DNA of 8,490 nucleotides from Spirochaeta sp. (GTDB lineage Bacteria > Spirochaetota > Spirochaetia > Sphaerochaetales > Sphaerochaetaceae), in the NCBI GenBank assembly GCA_020054965.1, contig JAIMZO010000053.1, positions 1 through 8,490 on the forward strand, written 5' to 3'. Positions 1 through 3,452 of the stretch are shown piece by piece. The number at the start of each line of letters is the position of its first letter. Position 1 is the first letter of the stretch. A program made the position numbers and the translations under genes. The notes under the pieces were generated by a model. It did not search any database and was not told the DNA's origin. It saw nothing but the letters and a program-made list of their open reading frames with translations.

Positions 1-178
1 CTTTCTCTACATACTCCTCCATTACCAGCAGGGCCTTATGCCTTGTCGATTCCGTTGTAGAAGCGTGTCCCAATTTCAGCGTGAACGTCTTTTCCCCTGT
101 TGCCTCTTGTTGTCCTTGTGTAAAGGCTGCAGAGGTCACGAGCAACATGCAAAGCACCAAACATACAATTTTTTTCAT
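1..178 (-). CDS. TRAP transporter DctP-type solute-binding receptor, N-terminal fragment
   Basis: Only the first 59 codons are in the window; the gene runs off the left edge. The ATG at 178-176 is preceded by a strong ribosome site (TAGGAGGAAAG, about 180-190). The product begins MKKIVCLVLCMLLVTSAAFT, a Lys-rich n-region and hydrophobic core typical of a Sec signal peptide, followed by a GQQEATGEK linker. The mature part then starts FTLKLGHASTTESTRHKALL, the first beta strand and helix of periplasmic DctP-type receptors. In tripartite ATP-independent periplasmic (TRAP) systems this receptor captures a carboxylate or sugar acid and delivers it to the DctQ/DctM membrane proteins, which would lie further left. 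The start on the ORF in another frame at 287 has no such features. The substrate cannot be told from this fragment. The divergent IclR-family gene is its probable regulator. Family call is from motif memory on a short N-terminus. Confidence 0.72.
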   Translation of the reverse strand, partial: MKKIVCLVLCMLLVTSAAFTQGQQEATGEKTFTLKLGHASTTESTRHKALLVMEEYVEK

Positions 179-198
179 GCTTTCCTCCTAAAATTGTA

Positions 199-213
199 TT
201 CCATATTGTGGAA
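199..213. promoter_or_regulatory. Candidate IclR-family operator, TTCCA-N5-TGGAA
   Basis: The sequence TTCCATATTGTGGAA is a perfect 5-bp inverted repeat around a 5-bp centre. It lies 10 bp upstream of the ribosome site of the receptor gene, where a bound repressor would block transcription. IclR-family proteins bind short A+T-rich dyads of this general form near their own genes, commonly with TTCCA/TGGAA-like arms. Assignment to the neighbouring regulator is an inference. Confidence 0.5.
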
Positions 214-279
214 CTACTTTTCATATTTACGAATCTATATATGAATATATCCATATATTTCTTAGAATTTCCAGTTTTG

Positions 280-294
280 TCCCACATTGTGAAA
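280..294. promoter_or_regulatory. Second candidate operator, degenerate copy of the 199-213 site
   Basis: TCCCACATTGTGAAA matches the dyad at 199-213 at 12 of 15 positions in the same orientation, including the shared ATTGTG core. Its own dyad symmetry is weaker (3 of 5 arm pairs). The centres are 81 bp apart. Two sites in one divergent promoter region fit cooperative binding, but that is inferred. Confidence 0.35.
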
Positions 295-324
295 TCTTAT
301 TCCATTATAAGACACCTGCCTCTC

Positions 325-353
325 TTGTCAAGGGAAAATAAATGGAATATATT
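325..353 (+). promoter_or_regulatory. Sigma-70-type promoter of the iclR-like gene
   Basis: TTGTCA (325-330) and TATATT (348-353) each match the consensus at 5 of 6 positions and are separated by exactly 17 bp. Transcription would start near 360, giving a very short leader directly in front of the ribosome site at 362-368. The right arm of the 9-bp inverted repeat (341-349) overlaps the spacer and the -10 box, so autoregulation is plausible. Confidence 0.55.
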
Positions 354-375
354 GCAAGAACAAGGAGGATGAGAG

Positions 376-1164
376 GTGCCATCAGAACTGAAAGTACAAT
401 CACTTGATCGAGCCTTTGATATCCTGGAGTTGTTGGGAAACGAGCAAAACGGCTGCAACTTGATACAAATCTCTGAGATGCTCAAGCTCCCCAAAAGCAC
501 GGCACACCGTCTTATCGGCGTGCTCATTCAACGCCAATATGTGAGAAAATCAGAAGATACCGGTCGATATCGTCTCGGCCCAGGGTTCATTTCTCTTTGC
601 AGCAACTATCTCAACAACCTTGAACTGAAGACTGAGAGCTCCCCTGCCATGGATGAACTTTCCGTGTCTACAGGCAATGTGGTCTTTCTTGCCATTCGAC
701 AGGAGGACAAGATGGTCTATGTGGATAGCAAGGAACAAATCAACAGCCTTCGTAAGTACGCTATCGTGGGACAGAGGAAACCCCTCTACTGCACATCGCT
801 CGGGAAATCCCTGCTGATGGGTTTGAGTGACGAAGAAATTCGCACACTCCTTGCCAATGAAACCTTTCCTCGCCAAGGACCAAACACCCATACCAATATA
901 GAGAGCCTGCTCCAGGACATTCGAGAATGCAGAAGAAGGGGCTGGTCACTTGATGACCAGGAGGCGGAGCCGGCCATCAACTGCGTGGCTGCCCCTATCC
1001 ACGACTACCGTGGACAGGTCATTGCTGCAGTATCTACTTCCTGGGTACTGGCACAGCACCCAGAGATGAGACCCGAGACAATGGCACCATTGGTCATGCG
1101 TTGTGCGGCTACCATCAGCTTCAATATGGGGTATACCGGCAAATCCAGTCGGCCGGAGCTCTAG
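376..1164 (+). CDS. IclR-family transcriptional regulator
   Basis: The 262-residue product has the usual length and two-domain layout of the IclR family. Residues about 6-65 form the winged helix-turn-helix: VQSLDRAFDILELLG, then ISEMLKLPKSTAHRLIGVL as the HTH, then a YRLGPG wing. Residues about 75-250 form the effector-binding domain, with the signature GWSLDDQEAEPAINCVAAPI followed by DYRGQVIAAVSTS; the conserved Cys of this signature is present. The GTG start at 376 is chosen because AAGGAGG (362-368) sits 7 nt upstream; the ATG at 369 is out of frame. It is divergent from a TRAP receptor gene, so it probably senses the transported substrate or a breakdown product and controls that operon. 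Whether it represses or activates, and which ligand it binds, cannot be read here. Confidence 0.92.
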   Translation: MPSELKVQSLDRAFDILELLGNEQNGCNLIQISEMLKLPKSTAHRLIGVLIQRQYVRKSEDTGRYRLGPGFISLCSNYLNNLELKTESSPAMDELSVSTGNVVFLAIRQEDKMVYVDSKEQINSLRKYAIVGQRKPLYCTSLGKSLLMGLSDEEIRTLLANETFPRQGPNTHTNIESLLQDIRECRRRGWSLDDQEAEPAINCVAAPIHDYRGQVIAAVSTSWVLAQHPEMRPETMAPLVMRCAATISFNMGYTGKSSRPEL

Positions 1165-1241
1165 AGATGTGATGATGAGACAAGAGGAAAGCAGAGATGG
1201 AGTAGATCGACCTCCCGTTTTTTGTTGTCGAACTCACGTAT

Positions 1242-1260
1242 CCAATACCTGGCCTATTGG
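1242..1260. repeat. Small inverted repeat after the iclR-like gene
   Basis: CCAATA (1242-1247) and TATTGG (1255-1260) are a perfect 6-bp inverted repeat with a 7-nt loop. It lies in the 177-bp convergent gap, before the main terminator. No T-run follows, so it is not a classical terminator. I see nothing else of note in 1165-1280. Confidence 0.4.
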
Positions 1261-1280
1261 TTGATTGGGCTAAAGAGAGA

Positions 1281-1309
1281 AAAAACCGGACAGCCTGTGC
1301 CCGGTTTTT
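1281..1309. terminator. Shared bidirectional terminator between iclR-like and sigma genes
   Basis: AAAAACCGG (1281-1289) and CCGGTTTTT (1301-1309) form a perfect 9-bp stem with an 11-nt loop. A and T tracts on the two flanks give a T-rich exit on either strand. It lies 116 bp after the rightward regulator stop and 32 bp after the leftward sigma gene stop, so it probably ends both transcripts. Confidence 0.8.
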
Positions 1310-1341
1310 CCAATATATATAGATACACCCTTTTGGTGCTG

Positions 1342-2226
1342 TTATGCGATATAACTCTCAACCATCTTTGAACGGGAGGGGTTACGCAATCTCTCGATTG
1401 CTTTCTTCTCGATCTGGCGGATTCTCTCCTTGGTCAGGTTGTACAGTTCCCCGATCTCCTTGAGAGACATGGGATTCTTTCCTTCAAGGCCAAAACGCAA
1501 CTCAATAATTTCCCGCTCCTTGTCACTCAGGGTGGAAAGCAGCGAATGAACGTCCTCTTCCAAGGAGTGTCCAATCAGGCTGTCTTCTGGACTCATCTGT
1601 GATTCATCCTCTATGAAATCACCAATATTACTTGCACTGCCATCATTGAAGATGGGAGCATCGAGGCTCACTATATCCCTGCTGATGGCAAGCAAGTTAC
1701 CCACATGCTCAGGATCGAAACCGGTAAGCGCCCCAATCTCCTCGGCACTCACGTCCTCTGAGTTATTGTCCTTCATCAGTGCCTTCTGGGCCTTCTGGAT
1801 CTGCAACAACTCATTGGTCCTGTTGAGCGGAAGGCGAACTGCCCTACTCTTTTCATTGATTGCCTTCATGATTGCCTGACGGATCCACCATACAGCATAG
1901 CTGATGAAATGATACCCTCTCTCAACATCAAATTTCTCAAGTGCAGTCATCAGGCCAATGTTTCCCTCATTGATCAGATCAACCAATGGCAATCCCTGGT
2001 TCTGGTATTTCTTTGCCACATTGACGACAAAGCGGAGATTTGATTCAATCATTTTTTTTCGTGCAAACGCCTCGCCCTTCTGCGCCCGCTTTGCAAGTTC
2101 TAATTCCTCTTCAGGAGTAAGCAAGGGAATCTTGTTGATTTCCTTGAGGTACATGCTCAAAATGTTTGCGTCATCATACGCGTAAGATTTTTCAACTGCA
2201 TTCAACATCGTTTGGTTTCTTTTCAT
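1342..2226 (-). CDS. Short sigma-70-family RNA polymerase sigma factor (RpoD/RpoS-like)
   Basis: This 294-residue protein directs RNA polymerase to promoters. It lacks region 1.1 and starts close to region 1.2 (YLKEINKIPLLTPEEELELA, residues 26-45). Region 2 follows (about 54-128), with NLRFVVNVAKKYQNQGLPLV, DLINEGNIGL and the -10-recognition stretch SYAVWWIRQAIMKAI. Region 3 is about 135-210, and region 4 contains LSDKEREIIELRFGLEG and the HTH SLKEIGELYNLTKERIRQIE. All core-binding and DNA-binding segments appear intact. The ATG at 2226 has AGGAAGG (2233-2239) 6 nt upstream; Met7 has no ribosome site. The FISYAVWWIRQ and VRLPLN wording is closer to the short primary sigma of Bacteroidota than to long proteobacterial RpoD, so it may be a primary or an alternative sigma factor. 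A sigma-54 promoter in front of it argues for an alternative or conditional role, like Borrelia RpoS. Confidence 0.9.
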   Translation of the reverse strand: MKRNQTMLNAVEKSYAYDDANILSMYLKEINKIPLLTPEEELELAKRAQKGEAFARKKMIESNLRFVVNVAKKYQNQGLPLVDLINEGNIGLMTALEKFDVERGYHFISYAVWWIRQAIMKAINEKSRAVRLPLNRTNELLQIQKAQKALMKDNNSEDVSAEEIGALTGFDPEHVGNLLAISRDIVSLDAPIFNDGSASNIGDFIEDESQMSPEDSLIGHSLEEDVHSLLSTLSDKEREIIELRFGLEGKNPMSLKEIGELYNLTKERIRQIEKKAIERLRNPSRSKMVESYIA

Positions 2227-2261
2227 TATGTACCTTCCTGTTTGGTTGTTGGAAAGATTAA

Positions 2262-2278
2262 TGCAACTAGCGTGCCAA
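2262..2278 (-). promoter_or_regulatory. Sigma-54 (-24/-12) promoter of the sigma factor gene
   Basis: Read on the minus strand, 2278-2262 is TTGGCACGCTAGTTGCA, matching the RpoN consensus TGGCACG-N4-TTGCW at every defined position. The invariant GG (2276-2275) and GC (2264-2263) are separated by 10 bp, the required spacing. Transcription would start near 2251, giving a leader of about 25 nt that contains the AGGAAGG ribosome site. The match is in an intergenic region, in the right orientation and at the right distance, so a chance match is unlikely. Transcription would need sigma-54 and an enhancer-binding ATPase. Confidence 0.88.
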
Positions 2279-2384
2279 CTTATAATAATAATTTTTTATT
2301 GTCTTTATTATATACACTTACATATCCTTTTACAGATGTTATAAATGAAAAATGGTTACATTGCGTAGAGATTTCCAGAAAAAA

Positions 2385-2400
2385 GTGTCATTTTGACTCA
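2385..2400. promoter_or_regulatory. Candidate upstream activator site 1 for the sigma-54 promoter
   Basis: GTGTCA-TTT-TGACTC (2385-2399) is an inverted repeat with 5 of 6 matching arm positions. Its centre is about 140 bp upstream of the predicted sigma-54 start, the usual place for an NtrC-type activator. A related copy lies 40 bp further upstream. Function is inferred from position and symmetry only. Confidence 0.4.
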
Positions 2401-2401
2401 T

Positions 2402-2430
2402 AAAAAAAATATCCCAGGATTTCCGGGACA
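2402..2430 (-). terminator. Intrinsic terminator of the 148-residue gene
   Basis: On the minus strand TCCCGG-AAATC-CTGGGA (2428-2412) folds into a 6-bp stem including one G-U pair. It is followed by ATA and eight T residues (2409-2402). It lies about 40 bp after the stop of the 148-residue gene, separating it from the downstream sigma gene. Confidence 0.65.
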
Positions 2431-2440
2431 TTCTGACTCG
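2425..2440. promoter_or_regulatory. Candidate upstream activator site 2 for the sigma-54 promoter
   Basis: GGGACATTCTGACTCG matches site 1 (2385-2400) at 12 of 16 positions in the same orientation and keeps a weaker GRGWCA-N3-TGACTC dyad (4 of 6). The 40-bp spacing is about four helical turns, which would put two dimers on one DNA face. It partly overlaps the terminator hairpin, so some of the symmetry could come from that structure. Confidence 0.3.
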
Positions 2441-2467
2441 AACCAAGAATAATATGGCTATCCATCG

Positions 2468-2914
2468 TTACCCAACTGACCATTTTGGCTCAGATTCACT
2501 CACCAACCAAGGGAAATCAAGCTCGAGTGAAGCAAACCACGAGGCAAGGCATTCGCCTTTGAAAGGGATCTCACTTTCGCTGAGTTCCTTCTTGATTTGC
2601 TCGTATTCCATCTTCAGGAAATCATGGATCATGTCACCCTCACTGAGGGAACAGGATATTCTCTTTTTCCCAAAAAGATAGATGGCAAACTGACGCCTGA
2701 AAAAATCAAGCCAGTCCTTGTCTGGATTATGCATCTCATTTCCCCTGATCAGGAACACATCAATGAAACAATTGAGACTCCTATCCATATCCTGTGAACG
2801 GGCGAATAGACAGGCCAGACGATAGAAATGCCTCCAAACCTGTTGGGTTCCCCAATCTGCAGGATTGTCTTTGAGGACCAAAGGATAGTTACTATCTTTT
2901 TGCCTGTTCTCCAT
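2468..2914 (-). CDS. Hypothetical protein, 148 residues
   Basis: I do not recognise this family. The start is placed at the ATG 2914-2912 because AGGAAGG (2923-2929) lies 8 nt upstream; an in-frame start at 2986 would put the promoter inside the gene. The product begins MENRQKDSNYPLVLKDNPAD. It has no signal peptide or membrane segment, and it is rich in aromatic residues and charge. A mid-region with VWRHFYRLACLFARSQDMDR and WLDFFRRQFAIYLFGKK looks helical and amphipathic. The C-terminal part is acidic with several Trp (WFASLELDFPWLV). The Cys residues are scattered and do not form a metal motif. It has its own promoter and terminator and is divergent from groES. Ordinary codon use, a good ribosome site and flanking signals support a real cytoplasmic protein of unknown role. 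Confidence 0.75.
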   Translation of the reverse strand: MENRQKDSNYPLVLKDNPADWGTQQVWRHFYRLACLFARSQDMDRSLNCFIDVFLIRGNEMHNPDKDWLDFFRRQFAIYLFGKKRISCSLSEGDMIHDFLKMEYEQIKKELSESEIPFKGECLASWFASLELDFPWLVSESEPKWSVG

Positions 2915-2944
2915 ACATGATTCCTTCCTTTTTGCTTCGCACAG

Positions 2945-2973
2945 AATATAGTAATACTTCCTACGAGCGGCAA
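2945..2973 (-). promoter_or_regulatory. Promoter of the 148-residue gene
   Basis: On the minus strand TTGCCG (2973-2968) and TATATT (2950-2945) are separated by 17 bp. The start point would fall near 2938, just ahead of the ribosome site at 2929-2923. The hexamers and the spacing are the same as in the divergent groES promoter. Confidence 0.5.
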
Positions 2974-3029
2974 GCCTCTTTTGCACAGTGAGAAAGATCT
3001 GCGCACTAAAGAAGAATCAGCTTGCCGCT
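2966..3029. repeat. 10-bp inverted repeat spanning the divergent promoter region
   Basis: AGCGGCAAGC (2966-2975) and GCTTGCCGCT (3020-3029) are perfect reverse complements separated by 44 bp. Each arm contains the -35 hexamer TTGCCG of the promoter that points away from it. No CIRCE element (TTAGCACTC-N9-GAGTGCTAA) is present. Confidence 0.7.
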
Positions 3030-3050
3030 TCTTCTTCTTTTGGCTATATT
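3022..3050 (+). promoter_or_regulatory. Promoter of groES
   Basis: TTGCCG (3022-3027), a 17-bp spacer and TATATT (3045-3050) form a housekeeping-type promoter. The start point would be near 3057, leaving a leader of about 60 nt before the ATG at 3118. Confidence 0.5.
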
Positions 3051-3117
3051 ATCTCCAGCGAGGGTACATCCCTCTCTATTACACTTTCATATTCATTTTT
3101 GGTTGGAGGAAGATACA

Positions 3118-3390
3118 ATGACCATTAAGCCTTTGGCAGACAGAGTATTGGTAAAGATGGAAGAGCTGCAGGAGAAGACCGCAAGCGGTCTCTACATTCC
3201 CCAGACAGCACAGGAAAAGACCCAGATTGGAGTGGTCGTGGCAGTCGGCGAAGGGACCGAGGACGTAAAGATGAACGTCAAGGAAGGGGATCGCATCATG
3301 CATGACAAGTATGCCGGAACTTCTGTAAAAGCCGATGGCACCGAATACCTGATTCTCAGCATGAAGGATATTCTTGCAATCATCGAGTAG
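3118..3390 (+). CDS. groES: Co-chaperonin GroES (Cpn10)
   Basis: The 90-residue protein is the heptameric lid that closes the GroEL folding chamber in the cytoplasm. The start MTIKPLADRVLVKMEELQEK is the canonical N-terminus. The mobile loop that contacts GroEL follows (about residues 17-35, with TASGLYIP). Next are GVVVAVGEG, the roof-loop segment with VKEGDRIMHDKYAG, and the closing LILSMKDILAIIE. Length is normal for a single-domain GroES. The ATG at 3118 has GGAGGA (3105-3110) 7 nt upstream; an in-frame extension back to 3022 would overlap the promoter and adds an unconserved tail. No groEL follows. A strong terminator comes 18 nt after the stop, so the gene is monocistronic and must work with a GroEL encoded elsewhere. 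No CIRCE/HrcA site is visible. Separate groES and groEL loci are known in spirochaetes. Confidence 0.97.
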   Translation: MTIKPLADRVLVKMEELQEKTASGLYIPQTAQEKTQIGVVVAVGEGTEDVKMNVKEGDRIMHDKYAGTSVKADGTEYLILSMKDILAIIE

Positions 3391-3408
3391 TTGATAGCAT
3401 CAAATCAG

Positions 3409-3447
3409 AAAAGCTGTTTCCAGGTATCTGCCAGGAAGCAGCTTTTT
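3409..3447. terminator. Terminator after groES, probably shared with the helicase gene
   Basis: AAAAGCTGTTTCC (3409-3421) pairs with GGAAGCAGCTTTT (3434-3446) to give a 13-bp stem with one G-U wobble and a 12-nt loop. The T-run 3443-3447 ends the rightward groES transcript. On the other strand the stem exits into a shorter TTTTC run just past the helicase stop at 3453, so it may serve both convergent genes. Confidence 0.85.
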
Positions 3448-3452
3448 ATGTA

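Larger units (their letters stand above)
179..375. promoter_or_regulatory. Divergent regulatory region between dctP-like and iclR-like genes
   Basis: This 197-bp A+T-rich gap separates two divergent genes and should carry both promoters. It contains a perfect 5-bp dyad at 199-213, a related site at 280-294 and a 9-bp inverted repeat with arms at 298-306 and 341-349. The rightward promoter is listed separately. I tested several TATA-like boxes for the leftward gene (around 234-249 and 193-198) and found none with an acceptable -35 at 16-18 bp, so the leftward promoter is not assigned. It may depend on an activator. Confidence 0.6.

Noticed and set aside
36..287. 83-residue minus-strand ORF across the left divergent region
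   Set aside because: It runs through the promoter region in a different frame from the signal-peptide-bearing receptor gene and shows no protein-like features.
343..356. TGGAATATATTGCA ahead of the iclR-like gene as a sigma-54 promoter
   Set aside because: The GG and GC are only 10 bp apart from start to start (8 bp between) instead of 12, and TGGCAC is not matched. The sigma-70 promoter at 325-353 explains the site better.
2307..2335. TATAAT on the minus strand as a second, sigma-70 promoter for the sigma gene
   Set aside because: The -10 box is perfect, but the hexamer 17 bp upstream (CTGTAA) matches only 3 of 6 and the region is A+T rich. It cannot be excluded as a weak basal promoter.
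2915..2986. Upstream in-frame start of the 148-residue gene at 2986
   Set aside because: It would include the promoter region and lacks a ribosome site, while the ATG at 2914 has one.
2976..3019. CIRCE/HrcA operator at groES
   Set aside because: GCAC-like words are present but the TTAGCACTC-N9-GAGTGCTAA arms and spacing are not.
3022..3117. In-frame N-terminal extension of GroES from 3022
   Set aside because: It covers the promoter and leader, and GroES begins canonically at MTIKPLADRV.
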